DNA of 64,000 nucleotides. Origin: Ophthalmolycus amberensis. Taxonomy: Eukaryota; Chordata; Actinopteri; Perciformes; Zoarcidae. The notes under the pieces were generated by a model. It saw only the letters and a list, made by a program, of their open reading frames with translations, was not told where the DNA came from and searched no databases. The stretch is from contig JAFEUB010001058.1 of the NCBI GenBank assembly GCA_024529925.1, forward strand, positions 70,001-134,000, written 5' to 3'. The position numbers and the translations under genes are program-made. Positions 24,269-37,330 of the stretch are shown in pieces. Each line of letters begins with the position of its first letter. Within the stretch, counting starts at the first letter, position 1.

Positions 24269-26560
24269 CATAATGCACCCCAATAGTGTCTTTTGTAGGA
24301 CCCTCCCTGCCTGGTAAATGCCCAAATGTGTCAAACTTGTAATGCAGGCTTTCGGTTTAAAATGTGATTTGATATATCTTGATAAACTTTTCTGCAACTT
24401 GAAAAGAACTCATGCACAGAAGTATTTGTCTGTTTTCTCCGATTGAGCAGTACTCCCTCTGACCAGAACATTGACAGGTACAATTGGTGGTGAGCCCTTT
24501 TAACCTTTGACCTACAGCATGCATCCATTGGACACAGGTCCTCGGGTATAGATTTACCACCACCTACAAGCAAAGTACTGCCAGAGGCTGCCTTCCACCG
24601 TTTCCATGCTTTCATTTGTGTTTTTAGTTGTGAGATGAATCCCAGACCGAGTGCTTCACTGACTTTGAACCCCTGATGGATCGCCGGTGTTCATTTGCGA
24701 TGCTCTCTTCCTTCCGCATCCCATCGTTCATCTGGTCTAATGTGATCCAATTTGAGCACACTGGCTCCTGGTCGGCTTTAATTCATTTGCTGCCATCTCG
24801 TATAAGTAGGCCTTGCATTAACCATGCCTCCCAAAAGAGTAGCCCTTCCTCTTCCACCACCTTATCTGCACAGGAAGCATTTAGTGCTCTTCAAAGTCTG
24901 CCTCAGACCCCGCGTTTCATTCACAAGCACGTCCAAATGAGATCAGAGCTTTTGAGATTCAGATTCTTGATGATATTAGCTTTCCTGCCTCACCCGTCCC
25001 TCCCTCTCTTTCTACCACTCCTGGCAGTGGATCCCTACAGTGAGTGGGGGAGTTGCCTGCGGTCGGCGGAATCCACGCTCGGCCAAAATTGAATTCCTGG
25101 ACTGCAGATGACTTTGCTGCCCTTCTGGCTTCCTGCGTTCAGTGGAAGTGATTGCAGCATGCAGACAGCAATAACTAACCGCCTTCAAAGCACTCTACCA
25201 TCCACATCAAACCACGTGCAAATGAAAGGAACACGACATACATTTGGACCCATGCGGCTACGTATTCCATAAGCCTCTCCAACGAGGTCAGCTTGTAGTT
25301 TCTTTTGTATCTGTCCTCAGAGTGCTTTGCTGAGATGAAGTGAAAGGTCTCATGTTTTATGAAGGCTTTTCTATCACTCTTCTTTTTTCATAAGGAAGAA
25401 ATTGACATGAAATCAAACTGAAAGTCCTTTCCACATAATGAAATAACCTTTAATTATACTGATTCAATCCCATATGCTACTACCTCCTGATTGCACTCCA
25501 ACTCTTTCTCTGTTACTATTGTAAATAACCTGCTTTTACGCTCATTTATACATCCGGAATGTCTTTGTATCCGTTGATGACCGGGGCTCCTTTAACTTGT
25601 GGGGCCTCAGGGTTCATTATTTTCTATATTCATGCTGATATGAGGACACTTGATCCGTCAACTCGGTTGTGTGTTTCATCATTGCTACGCGGCTGATACA
25701 CAACTCTACTTATCTCAAATTTGATTTAATTTTAAATCTAATTTCGTCTGGCTGAGATTAGTAATTGAATGTCTCAAAATGCTTTTCAATTACATCACAG
25801 CTAAAGTGAAGTCCGGCTTTTGCCCCTCTGTTTATTGGCCACTGACAAACAATAGTTTGCCAAAAACTTAAGTGTCAGCTGAAATATGCTGAACATGTGA
25901 AAACAGTTATTCAGCCCGGCTACTTTCACCAGATCCTCCTCCTCATCCTGAGGCTGGGAATAGTTGTTCGGCCCCTCAGCTGCTCTGAACGATGCTAGTT
26001 TCACCTCGTTCAAGTGGAGTCATGTCAGCAGACTCTCTTGGGTCTCTCTTGGGTCACAGCTCAGGACCTCTCTTTTTTTCTGAGGGCTTTTGTGTGTCAG
26101 TCATCTTTCCTATTTTGAGCTATGATGCTTGTATTGCTTTGTCATAATTGTACTATCCTCTCCTGTGGTGAAGTTGGTGTTGTACTCATATTTTGTTCTC
26201 CTTTTGTAAGAAACTCTGTAACCTAGCATTTGAATGGTGCTTTATAAATAATGTTTTACTTACTTGTGTGATTTAAACCATAATGAACCTGAGAGGCTCT
26301 GAAAGGTTGGAATGCATAGCGCTTAGAAAACCAATACCACCGTCAACAATAACAGCAGTGTTGCATCAGGGGTTGTGGTAGGATGCAATGCACCGTAGCT
26401 GTCTGAATGGAAACAGAATTAAATACGAGACGGCATGCGTCCCCGTGGAAGACAGTTGAGTGAATACCTTTTGCTCGGGTGCTAGCGGTTCCCCTGCTGA
26501 GATACAAAAGGCTGAACAATGTCTCTCATGCTCCACTTAACAAACCGCCTGTGTGGTTAC
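24269..26560. other. Astrotactin intron between exons 26561 and 11367
   Basis: Intronic on the minus strand immediately after the donor GTAACC at 26559-26560. The 138-residue plus-strand frame at 24676 has no recognisable domain. A GGGTCTCTCTT duplication near 26038 is the only local repeat noted. Confidence 0.6.
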
Positions 26561-26755
26561 CTGAATGTGGCCTTGAGGATCTGTCCGGAGGTGCTCTCTT
26601 TGGTGTGGTTGTTGTATCCGTAGAAAAGGTCTCCGAACACGGTCTGGTTGGCGGGGATGTCCGCCGCCTCGGCGCAGTCGATCCCCTCAGTGCAGGCCTC
26701 GGAAAGCGGCAGGCACGACCTCCCATCTGGACCACGCTTGTAGTCCTCGATGCAC
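26561..26755 (-). CDS. astn: Astrotactin coding exon (EGF end and MACPF start)
   Basis: A 195-bp internal exon with acceptor AAG and donor GTAACC on the minus strand. It encodes CIEDYKRGPDGRSC, the second half of an EGF-like module (C..Y..G.DG.SC pattern), then a cysteine-bearing linker and NQTVFGDLFYGYNN, the conserved opening of the astrotactin MACPF domain. NQT and NHT are potential N-glycosylation sites, fitting the luminal or extracellular side. It begins in phase 2, completing the glycine of the upstream exon, and ends in phase 2 on a split arginine codon. The frame is intact. Confidence 0.95.
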
Positions 26756-29700
26756 CTTAAGGGACACGGGTTCAAGTCATTTATTTGGTTCATGCTCTTA
26801 AATTCCTTATATCATAGTTCTTTGGGGTGACATAATACTGCTAGTTTTCTGAATCTCAAACTTTGAAGCACATTTTATGACGGTTGCTGGCTTGTCAACT
26901 TAAACGCTCTGAATCTAAACCTCTGGAATGCAGGAGTGTGAGGCAGTATGTACAGTCAGTGTGTGACACGAACGGCGCGTCGACACAGGACACCCTTTGA
27001 AGCGGTCGTCCATCTGGAATGTGTGCGACAGAACACAAACTCATTCTACTAGTTTACTATCGGCCATGTTACGACAAAACATCGGCAACCTTGATTTAGC
27101 AGCAGTTTGGGATTATTATCACAAGGAGAATCATGCAGCTGTTAACATGTTTGAAAAGCCGTTGTAACAGTTGAATATCATGCCACTAATGTATCCGAGG
27201 AAAGTTGTGTCAACGTGAAAACTGTTGGCAAGTTTAAGTAGAAGTCAAATGTAAATGAATAAAAGACAATAACTCTAAAGCACATCAACAACAAGCAGCT
27301 GCACTGTTCTATTTCATCCTTTCATGGAAAAAGGTTCAAATGTATCTTCTTTAACTGCTCTCTTGTAATATAGAAAATAGTCTGATCTAAAGTGTTGTCT
27401 CTCCTGTGTTCATGACTTCAGGTGAAAAAAGGTGTTGCCAGAATAATCTTTCTAAATTCTTTTTTTTCCCCACATGTGAAATTGGTAAACAACAGAAAAA
27501 GAATGATTCTGACGGAACTTTTTTCGTTACTTTTTTTCCTTCTGTGAAATAGGCTGAAGAGTACCAGCGCCCCATATTCTAAATATAATAAATAAAGAAT
27601 TCACATTTTCTATTACAGCAGCTAAGCGCCAATTAAAAGAATAATAATAATAATACATATATATATATATAGCCAAAATGTATTTAGCATGCATGGACAA
27701 AACTAAAACCGTAGTCCTATTCAGAACATGACCTCGAGGTGCACTTAAGCCTCGTGTGGCTGAAATGAGTATTACAGCACACAACAAAACCTGATCCTGT
27801 CATAAAAAATAAAAAATAAAAATACTTCGATACTTTGTCAATATTGATGAGAAAACCGTTTTTCCATAACATTTAGCATTAATTACCAACCCATGTGATG
27901 AATATGGATGATGACATACTGAATGCATTCCGGCGGCATTAATGTGCTGCAACTGCTGCCGTATGATGCTAAACTCATTTACTAGCAGACTGCCAGCACT
28001 CAGAAATATTGATTTCAACCTTGTGACTGAATGGTTACTCTGAGATATCATCTACTGCATTTTCACAGAGTTCACAATATGCACAACTTAGACCTCACAA
28101 CTCAACGGTGGAGAACCAGCTAAATCAGTTCTCAACTGGCACAAAATCCTCCATCTAAAAAAATAAGAAGAGAAACACTGAGAGTCGTCTCAAGGCTCTT
28201 TCATATTGATGATGTTTTGACATCTCGGTGTATAATGTACTCTGTGAAATGAGTCGAAGGAGCGGGAGAAAAATGGGGATTGGGTGTTAAAGAGAGAAAG
28301 ATCTGTCTGGGATTTAGCTGAGAGAATCTCTCTCCGTCTCCCTCCCTCCCTCCTGGATGCCAAATGTCTCAAAGCGTATGCCAGTCTCCAGTGGGAGTGC
28401 TAGAGGATTTAGCGTGGAGTGGAGAGTGACAACAACAAAAGGCTGCTGTTGAGAATGAAATGAAACGGCGTGCCTGCATACATGCTGGTTGATGTAACGA
28501 TGAAAGCAACAAACAGCAGCTTGTTGTGTTCGATTACAAACGGCTGCTTCCAGGATCTCCTGTAGAACTTTAAAGAACCTCGGACAACAACTCTTGCCTT
28601 CTCGACCACCTTCAGATTAGCATCGTGGCACTGTGTTTCAGTCGAGCTGTCGAATCAGAACCTCTGCTTGGATTGAAGTCAGGCGGCAGGAATTCATGCG
28701 AGACCACCACAACTCCGATGAAAACAGGTGCAGCATAATGAACGGTGAGGAAGATGTTCCTCAGTCCGTACATGTCCACACAGTGCAGGAGAAGAAAGTC
28801 TAATCAGTGTAATATATGAGAACACCAGCGGGGCTGGCTTTAGATTGTATGAAGCAGGTCTCCACATATCCAATCCAAGCATAATGGAATGGAACCTGTT
28901 CACGGTAATAACGGGCCTTTTCTTTACTGAAGGCAGTTTGAGATGCGGCAGTAAGAAAAGCACAGGTGTAAAAGACACGATTATAGTTCTCCAGGTAATA
29001 CTACTGCTCCGTATGAACCCACCCTGTAAAGAGACTGCCTTGTCTCCGAGCACAGTCCCCTGCTCAGGCTCTTTCTGTAGGTGAGATATAATGCCTGTCC
29101 GCCCTTTGATTTGGATCCGCCTCCAAAATGCGTTCTTCCTGCGTTCTTCCTTGGCCCATGCCACACCCTTCCACCAAGTTTCCTGAACATCTGCCCAGTA
29201 GTTTGTTCGGTAATACTGCTGACAAACGGACAACGGACCCAACCAAAAAACTAACATGAACTTTAGTTGAAGTTTTACGGATTGTTAAGGCCGACTATAA
29301 AGAAACGCAGCTAACAGCGTTAACGAAGGCTCCTGTGTTCAGTGTAGTTCATACACTTCACCTGACAAGCATACAAAGTTAACTTCATGATCAAAGACAA
29401 AGAGCTATAATCTTAATCAAATATCAAAGATGCTGCTCACGGCTATCTTCAATCCTACCAGCCTGTAATCCACACACTATAATCCACCGAGTATAACCTC
29501 CTCAAGCAGCTAAAGAGCATATTGGAGCTTAAAATAGTATAAATAAATAGAGCAAATGGACTTTATAGTTATTGGGCTTCTCTCTATAGAGAGAACCCTT
29601 CTATGGTGTAATGGTTCCACCCAGAACCTTCTCTTCAGGAGACGTTAAGAACCTTTCCCCCTTCTTGTTCTCTGTAGAACCCACCCAGGGCATTCTGCGG

Positions 29701-31760
29701 AGGAACCCTTTAAGTATTCCACGGGTTTCATCAAGAACCCACCCAGCGTACTTGAGTCGATGCAAGTGGCATCACTTTGTAGGATGTATTGTAAAAATAC
29801 AAATCCATAAGTAAAGCCTATGAACTGATCATTATGCCTGATGTTAGGGGTGCTGCAGGCCCCTCGTCACCCCTACTTCCTGCTCCCATGCCTGTCAGCT
29901 GTAACCAAGAAGACCAGCCACCCTAAGACTCCTCCCTGCACCAACTCTACCAAAGGATGCTCTCCAACTAATGGTCCGTTTGCTTTGTCCCAACCAGTGT
30001 AACACTGATGCATTTTTTATTTGGTCTGAGCGGCCAAGTTTCAGCTTTGCTCTGCCCTAACCAAGCCAATACATTCCATTTATCCCTAATAGACCCTCTA
30101 CTTCCACAGCATATATATATATGGATCTCTGCATTGAATCCCACTGGTGGACGTGAGCAGGGAGTGAATGGAGCACACACCCAGCACCAGATGCTGGTCT
30201 TTAATGGATGATTCTAGCGGGGTCACTCGCCTTTCAAAAAGCCTTAGTTATATGCTGCTGAGCGAAGACTCGTGAGGATGTCAAGCATTGATGTTGATCT
30301 ATACATCATATAGTATCTATATATGAAATGTCACTGAAGATGGCGGGAGTAAGGAAGTGATCTCGAAAGAGGGTTCAAAGGGCACCAGGGCTCACTGAGT
30401 GGTGTGATGAGGAAGATGTGAATCACGCACAATGGCCTTCACAGCCACCGGACCTCATACAGCAATGATGCTGTTCACACGATGTTGCTTATGTAAGGAC
30501 TACAATTCTTATGTTTTTTGCAATTTATTAATTTTAACTTTGTTGATAAAAGATTTGTTTTTGTATTAATTCTTTCAAATTGAGTTGGTGGTGGAGGACA
30601 ATGGCACAAAAAGTCAAGTCAACATGACATGCTAGACAGTCACACTAAGGTTTGCCATCATTCCCGGACTAAGAGGCAATAACCCTGAACAAAAGGAGAG
30701 TTAGTGTTGGAAAGAAGCTGTTTTTGAACATAGAGGCCTTCAGGAGGAAAGAAGCAGGACGGGGTGGTGGGCTGGGTGGGAGGGGTCGCTGGTTAGTTTA
30801 GCGGCCTGGTTGACGGTGCTCTTCATTGAAGGCGTTGAAGGCACGGTTACATTTTCTCAGTGTTGATTTTAGAGTGATGGGCAAGCCAGTGCTCTCATCA
30901 TCATATAGGATGCAGGAATATGTTTGAAATGAAAGCTGTCCACCCCTCCAGCAGGAGACAGCTACCAAGGAGCACTGAAGCCCTTCTAGAGGATCATGGT
31001 GGCCCAGCTCCTTTCTAAGAGCCTTTTTTCTGGGGTTTTCTCTCTTTTGCAACAGTTGCATCCCTTTTTCAATAAAAGGTTTGAATAGATTCACACAGGC
31101 AGACCAACCAACTGCCAGGAGCCGAAGCAAACCGAGCAGAGTCTGGCAGTCTCTCTGGTAAATTGCTGTGTTTTCGAAGCTACTATAAGATATTTTGTTG
31201 AGTTTCCTTTAAGCAAAATACTTAAAGATATGTATTTATCTTTAATAAATAAGAAAGGAGTGAATCTGGTCTGTGCTGAGAAATAAAGTTTGCCGTCTTG
31301 GTTCAAACTACAGAGCGTCCGTGTTGTTGTACACTAGGGGACACATTCTGAATATGTATAGTGTTTATTATATTAGTTGGTTGATGCCTTTATTTTCAAT
31401 GTGAAAGCTCTGAAAATTGACATGCAAATAAATCACAAAAACAGACGTGAAGGCCTGAAGTCAGTGTGTGCTTCTATGCCGATAGTCCTGGACATTATGA
31501 TTATGATTATTGTTATTTAGTCTTTTACATTAAAGTTACAGTTACAGGGATATTTCACCCGGAAACATAATACTTCCAATGGCATGTTAAGTATCAAAAG
31601 TCATGTAGTCAAGATAGTTCACTTGCATCGTTTCCAGTAGTTAATCCAGAAGTATTGATTAGTGATATGAGTGATGTTTGTACTAAACTGTGGCTGGTTT
31701 GGTTCTGGAATAAAAGGACAGTAATTGAAAATATGAAGCGGTAAATATGTTCTTTCTTAC
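26756..31760. other. Astrotactin intron between exons 31761 and 26755
   Basis: A 5.0-kb intron on the minus strand from donor GTAAGAAAG (31759-31760) to the acceptor before 26755. It contains a dispersed repeat at 29050-29215, an AGAACC-rich segment at 29580-29770 that looks like a decayed tandem repeat, and a TA run near 27655. Confidence 0.85.
29050..29215 (-). repeat. Dispersed fish repeat with TGGTGGAAGGGTG core
   Basis: On the minus strand the words TGGTGGAAGGGTGTGGCATG and GGCGGATCCAAAT occur in the order I know from a common vertebrate and fish interspersed repeat. A 187-residue minus-strand frame at 28694-29257 spans it; that frame is best explained by the repeat and chance, not by a host gene. 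Confidence 0.5.
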
Positions 31761-31927
31761 CCACAGAACATCTGGATGTTGTAGAGTGTCGGGTCATCCT
31801 CTAGAGGAGCCAGCTGCTGGAGACACAGCTGCTCACATCCTCCGTTGAAACCGTCGGAGCAGTCGATGCCGATGTGGTGGTCGTAGCACCCAGTCCCATC
31901 CTTCATAGGGCTCAACCCTGGGGGGCA
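31761..31927 (-). CDS. astn: Astrotactin coding exon (EGF-like module)
   Basis: A 167-bp internal exon with acceptor CCCACAG after a C-rich tract and donor GTAAGAAAG. It starts in phase 0 with CPPGLSPMKDGTGCY and includes DCSDGFNGGCEQLC and PTLYNIQMFCG. The cysteine spacing is that of the first half of an EGF-like module that finishes in the next exon. The text matches astrotactins closely; these are transmembrane proteins of migrating neurons. The exon ends in phase 2 (FC-G split). No exon was recognised upstream (higher coordinates) in the window, so the next 5' exon is either beyond 64000 or too short or diverged for me to see. Confidence 0.95.
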
Positions 31928-33238
31928 CTGTGGGGGTAGGGGGTGGGGAGACAAGTGTTTTTAAATGACTAATGTTAGCAATTACAGGTTTTTCCTACAC
32001 CCTTAGAGCCGCCTAGGCTGTGACAGGATGCCACATTAACACTAATCCCAGATGGGGCAGGTAAACAGACCCGACAACATCTGTGTCACAGAATGCAAAC
32101 AGTCAGATTCCTGTTCCCATTAGTGCAGTCTGTGTGAGCACTGAGCTTAGTCTGTAGAGCTGCTCACGCCAACATGTTTCATGTAAAACTCATATTACCA
32201 GCCGTAAGTAACAGCAGGAGGCTGCAACAGACGGAGAACTCGAAAACACAAAAGAAAAGTTGCTTATGAGCTCAATTCATCAAACACAATATTCATAAAC
32301 TATAAATATGATAATGCATCGACTATTTAAGTAATTTATCAAGTAAGCGAGGCTGATTTCAGATTCCCATAATGTGAGGACTTGCTGTTTCTCTCATCTT
32401 ATTGAAACTTATTTTGAGCCAAGATAACTCCTTTGAGATTTCCAAGGAGGTCCTGGCCAAGATGGCGTCGCAAAAGTTTCACACAGCGCCGCATAACAAC
32501 ACAGATTTAAAAAACAAATACAGCAAAAAGTTAAAAACAACATAGAAACATTCCAATAAATTCACATAAAGGAGATGACAGACGTGAGACAAAAAAGTGA
32601 ATTGCATCAACCAAAGAGCTGTAAAGAAAGAGCTATGTAAGCTATGCAAAGTACAGCTGAGCCTGATGGCAAATACATTGATTTGGCAGCCATTTGGTCA
32701 TAAAAAAACAAATTAAATATTTGACTTTATAGATTAAAAAGGTTCCAACCAAAGTCAGTATAATTCGTGCTGTTGGGAATGTGAATATCTGTACAAAGTT
32801 CCATGGCAGTCCACAGATTTGTTGTCACGATATTTCACCAAAGAACAATGAAAACATCCATGGTGTTCGCAAAAGAAAAGTCAGGACATCACCAACGTTG
32901 GTAAGATTCATGAGCTGGGGACCGTAAATGTCGGTACAAAATCCCATGGTAGCCCATCCAATGGTTGTTGAGGTCAATGAGTAGAGAACATGTTGGGCGG
33001 ACCACGGACTCACCGTCCCCACAGCCATAAAACAAACTCATTTTGCAGCCAAACAATTGCAGATATCCATGAGAAAACTCCATTACTGCTTTTCCATGCG
33101 TTGTATTGTTGAGTGTTAATGCAACAATAGCGCTCTGCTACAGCCCCAGCTTAACTCATTAAACATTCAGCCACGGTTAGTACATTCTTGACTGCATCAT
33201 CAATACTCAGTTCTCACAAAGGGAGTTTTTAACGTTTT
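31928..33238. other. Upstream intron of astrotactin (probable)
   Basis: Non-coding DNA upstream of the exon acceptor. A decayed dispersed repeat covers about 32740-33090. Confidence 0.55.
32740..33090 (-). repeat. Decayed dispersed repeat with internal ~110-bp duplication
   Basis: On the minus strand, two related blocks contain ATGGGATTTTGTACCGACAT and ATGGAACTTTGTACAGATAT, each preceded by a CAACAA..TTGGATGG or GACAACAAATCTGTGG context. I know this pattern (ATTTGGTACAGACATTCATG-type) from a high-copy teleost interspersed repeat that carries internal tandem units. Confidence 0.65.
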
Positions 33239-33246
33239 ATCTTGTA

Positions 33247-34517
33247 CAGTGGCGGCTGGTGGAAAATGTTCTAGGTAGGGCCATCTTATCAATTTCAGCA
33301 AACATCCCAGTATGATTTAATGCAAAAAAAATGTAAGTATCAAACACGCATTATTACTTGGCAGTTAAATATTTAACATGTATTCCAACACGAAAACAAT
33401 CAGTAAATAACACTTATATAATATAATATAACATGTTTATTTATTGAGATGCCCCTATGGACCTTGTTATAGGAGGTAAAGATCAGGAGAAGTAAACATG
33501 AAGTGTGATTATGAATACTGATGTTAAATTAAGCTATGATGAGTTTTCACTGTTAATTTAACATCTCTATTACATGTTGATGCCTCCATGACCAAGTTAA
33601 GCAGATGAGACTGAGGCTATGTAGAAGAAAAGATGTTCACTTTGCCGAATATGTAGCTTGACAGAGTTCTCCATGTGTGTCCTGGTGTTCTCATGTTTCC
33701 TTACCTCCTCACTCCCGTAACTGTCCGTGCTGGATCCGTCCCCGTTGTTTTAAAAAGCTAAATAAATGATTAGCATGACGTCATCCAGCTAGCCAAACCT
33801 GTCTGGTGTACAGCTAGTGAAGCTTCGCATGTAGTCTGCTATCTGATTGTGAGGTCAGGCTGATCTGATATCAGCTCTTTGGCAAACGGGTCTTGGAGGA
33901 GGAGTGCTCGCGCTGGCGCTCGCGCGTAGAGACTTCTCCTGACGAGAACGCGCAGCGAGGGGGGCCTGATCGTTCTAGCCCCAAGCTGAATCTATTTGAG
34001 GGCGCTGATTGGCTAAATTGTATGTCACTCATTTATATCTTGAATCAGCAATTGGCTAAACTGCTTCATAGACCCGTCTCTTTTGGGCCAAAACGATCAA
34101 GCCCCCCTAGCTGCGCGTTCTCAGAGGTGTCGCGCACACAGACAGAGAGCACGAGCAGAGAGCACACAGGCTGAGAGCACGAGCAGAGAGCACACAGGCG
34201 GAGAGCACGAGCAGAGAGCACACAGGCTGAGAGCACGAGCAGAGAGCACACAGGCAGAGAGCACGAGCAGAGAGCACACAGGCTGAGAGCACGAGCAGAG
34301 AGCACACAGGCGGAGAGGACGAGCAGGAAAAGCATATATTTTGCGCAGATATCATATTTTACACACATTACTGGGTACATTCCACAGTTCAAAAACACAA
34401 ATATTGACAATTTGTATAATTTATGATTATTATAATTTTTATTTTTATTTTTATTTTTTTTTGTGTGGCTCATGGTGGGGCCATGCCCCATGGCCCTCTA
34501 TTGACCAGCCGCCACTG
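33247..34517. mobile_element. Non-autonomous hAT element with perfect 8-bp target duplication
   Basis: A 1271-bp element with inverted ends CAGTGGCGGCTGGT and ACCAGCCGCCACTG, flanked by a perfect duplication ATCTTGTA (33239-33246 and 34518-34525). No transposase was recognised. Inside are a 30-bp minisatellite (34145-34326) and a pair of inverted segments near 33936-33981 and 34083-34126, which pair over about 44 bases with few mismatches (GAGAACGCGCAG and CTGCGCGTTCTC). The complete ends make it a good candidate for a recently mobile family. Confidence 0.93.
34145..34326. repeat. 30-bp minisatellite inside the hAT element
   Basis: About six copies of a unit reading AGAGCACGAGCAGAGAGCAC followed by ACAGGCTGAG or ACAGGCGGAG. 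The unit length is a multiple of three, so frames stay open on both strands; these are not genes. Confidence 0.95.
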
Positions 34518-34525
34518 ATCTTGTA

Positions 34526-36056
34526 TATGTTGGAACAGAAAATAGCCTTTGCTTAGCACTTGCCTGTTGACTGTGGCGCAGGGAATGGAAAGAAGAGTGA
34601 TGAAATGGCAGACAATCTGGAGTCATCTATAATGAAACACTTTTAAAACAAGGATCCTTGTTCTGGAGAGGGAGACGAGGCAAGAATGCGGGTTTAAATT
34701 TCAACTTCCACACAATCCAGAGAGGATTGTCTTCTGGTTTGATGAGTGAAATGACATTCTGTAGTTTGGAGATGTGTGAAACAGCAAAGTGTTATAGACT
34801 AACTTTAAGAAATTATGTTTTGTTTTTAAAAAGACGGCATTCTGACGTTTCTAGGGCGCCATGGACGACTTCTCAATTGAAACGCGCTTGGTGCTGGGCT
34901 GACTTTAGAAAAGAGCTGCGAGACCTGACTTCACCCCGGTTCTCTCCTTCCACAGTCTCATTATTTTTTTCCTCTTTCTCTCAGAGATCTGTCAGGTCAA
35001 ATTCACATTATGTTCTCTGTCAGCTATTACTACCAAGGAAACTTTGATGGAGTGCATTTTAACAAGGCGCTGCACCCTCAGAACAGTGACTCTGCAGCTG
35101 GTTTCCTGGAAGCTCTGAGGGACCAGCGACTGCTTATTTCATTATTCAGCCCGACTGTAGTCTTCACAGGGACAAGGTGGCTCATTTGGTGGATAAAGCC
35201 GACATGCTTGTTGTCGATTGCAGTTTCATTTTGCGGCGGTACGGTTAGTCTCGTGACTGCTTTTCAGAAAACATTTTTTTAAGTTTTCAGTGACTTTGCA
35301 TTGCTGCATTTCAGGATTTAACTTCTTGGGATCTCAACAGGAACCTGTATAAAGTACACATACCTGTACATTTGAGCTTATTGAAGCAAACAGCGGTCTC
35401 CCTGGTGAATGTTCTGTGTTTGTTTGCGGTTTTGTACAACAGAAATGCACCGTGACTGTACCTATACCCTGCTGACACAGTCATGCCGCAGCTATGAAAG
35501 CTTACATTACAATTATTTGTTTGACTGCATCAAGATTAGCCCGACACTTCTCTTTAAGACCTAGTACAATCAGAAGTTTGCCAAACTAGGACTGATCCAG
35601 GAGGGGAAATGGCAATAGTAGAGTTGACAAAGACAAGGGTAAAGTATGGAATGCTTGCCACTGATGCTACGATACCTCCTGAACAAGATCAGCCATCGCA
35701 GTGTGCATTGGTTTGCTCATTTCAGGGAAAGGCAGGGAAGAGGCAGAGCCACCAGAACTAAGTAGATCTTACTAGGAACTGTGGTCAACAGGCTTACATT
35801 TGGCAACCAGAAAGCGATCCTACCATGCAAGCAAATCCAAATGGCAAGAGTGGAAGACCGGTCAAAGGCCGGTAGTAGGTTAGGCAGGGTGACTGTGGCC
35901 TTCAGATCAAGGCAGGGAAGTCTGGAAAGCTGTTGCAGGGAAGCGACACGGATGATCTGGCAAGACATTGGGGCTGGAGAGCAATAAAGTCGGAGAGTAA
36001 TTAAGGAAATGAAGAGCAGGTGTGTAGGTGGGTGTGGCGATCAGGTGACTGGGGAG
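34526..36056. other. Non-coding sequence between two hAT elements
   Basis: No gene recognised. The 35600-36000 segment has GC-richer unique-looking sequence without splice-bordered frames. Confidence 0.5.
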
Positions 36057-36499
36057 CAGTGGTGTATAGTAGCGAAGTAAGTAGAAATACTTCGTTACTG
36101 TACTTAAGTCGTTTTTTTGGATATCTGTACTTTACTTTACTACTTATATTTCTGTTGACTTTTACTTTTACTTCACTACATTTTGCAAAGAAAACTGATA
36201 CTTTGACTCCGATACATTTCCCCTGAAACCTTCGTTACTCCCTACAAAATCAAATCTATCTTTAGAAACAAAATGAATCATGAGAGCAGCGTCGGGGACT
36301 GTGGTGGAACACAGACTGCAAGCAAGCAGGTTTGGTGAATCAGTGGTCCTAGCTTGCAAGTTCAATCATTGGTTAATCACGTTAATGCACAATTGCAAAC
36401 AAGTGCTCTCAAAGCCGCGGTGTTTTGATTCCCAGTGATGCCCAGGATGCTACATGCTATAGCTAGCGAGCGACTACATGAGCAGAATTCCACTCTACG

Positions 36500-36733
36500 A
36501 TGACTGATTTCATGACGGAAGCAGAAATGGAAGCACCTGCTACTCCCGCAACAAACGACGGTGGTGACGAAGACCAACACCCGTGGTCATATCTGCGAGA
36601 CATGTTTTCTCATGTTGGAGTGAAAGATTCTTCGTACCGGATGAAGTGCCTCTTATGCTTACCCAAAGCTACTGAAATATTGGCATTCAAAAGCTGCCCA
36701 TCCAACCTCAGGAAACACATTGAGGTAAAGTAA
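36500..36733 (+). pseudogene. hAT transposase BED zinc finger fragment
   Basis: An open frame of 77 residues. After an acidic leader it contains WSYLRDMFSHVGV and YRMKCLLCLP then CPSNLRKHIE, fitting a BED finger (aromatic W, C-x2-C, H pair). In the intact family this N-terminal domain binds the transposon ends. The frame stops soon after the finger, at a position that could be an intron border (GTAAAGTAAG-like). The catalytic region is missing. Confidence 0.82.
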
Positions 36734-36930
36734 GATTAATCCCCACAGGATTGGAGGATATCTTTGGCGGGGGAGGGGGGGGAGACAGGTGTCTGATCTT
36801 CCTATACATGGTGTATGTTAGGCTAACGTTCGCTAGCTATCGTAAATCAAATGAGACAATTAGTGTAGTAGACAGATCGCTAGCTAGTTAGTGAGCTGAG
36901 GAAGTGTTGACAGTTGTGAGATCTTAGGGT

Positions 36931-37104
36931 GTGCGCAAGCTGTCTGTGAAGCTGAACACACCTCTACCTGCCTCAGCGGCCTGTGAAAGGCTATTTAGCA
37001 TCGCAGGACTAGTCTTCAGCCCAAGAACAGCGAGACTGAATTCTCGCAATTTTGAAAACCAACTTCTTTTGAGGATGAACAGGACATTTTTCAGTTTCAA
37101 GTAA
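36931..37104 (+). pseudogene. hAT transposase C-terminal dimerisation fragment
   Basis: 57 codons and a stop. They contain LNTPLPASAACERLFSIAG and ARLNSRNFENQLLLRMN, the hallmark C-terminal dimerisation motif of hAT transposases (P-x-S-x-A-x-E-R-x-F-S). It lies only about 200 bp after the BED fragment, so roughly 500 residues of catalytic core were deleted between them. Confidence 0.88.
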
Positions 37105-37330
37105 TGACTGGGTTGTTACTTTCGGTGCTGCTTTAGTATTGATCATGTTTTGATATTTGAGTCATGTTGTGGATGATCAGATGGAGTTATGATGGTAGCA
37201 GTCGCCCAATTGCAGATTCAGCTTGAGCAAAACCTTTGTCTATTTGTACTTTTACTTTCAATACTTAAGTACAATTAATATCAGAAAATTACTTTTGATA
37301 CTTAAGTACAATAAATATCCCTCTGAAAGG

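Larger units (their letters stand above)
36057..37330 (+). mobile_element. hAT element with BED zinc finger remnants
   Basis: The left end reads CAGTGGTGTATAGTAG, followed by GTAACTTC-type words and TACTGTACTTAAGTCG. The right side carries ATACTTAAGTACAATTAATA and ATACTTAAGTACAATAAATA. These AAGTA/TACTT-rich ends characterise a BED-finger hAT group common in fish. The expected right terminus is not clear and no target duplication was found, so the right border is approximate or truncated. Confidence 0.78.

Noticed and set aside
24676..25092. 138-residue plus-strand frame
   Set aside because: No domain, opposite strand to the host gene, typical of chance in a large intron.
28694..29257. 187-residue minus-strand frame
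   Set aside because: Overlaps a recognised dispersed repeat, has no domain, and no splice-bordered conserved part.
29580..29770. AGAACC-rich segment as a transposon
   Set aside because: Words recur irregularly and I could not define a unit or borders.
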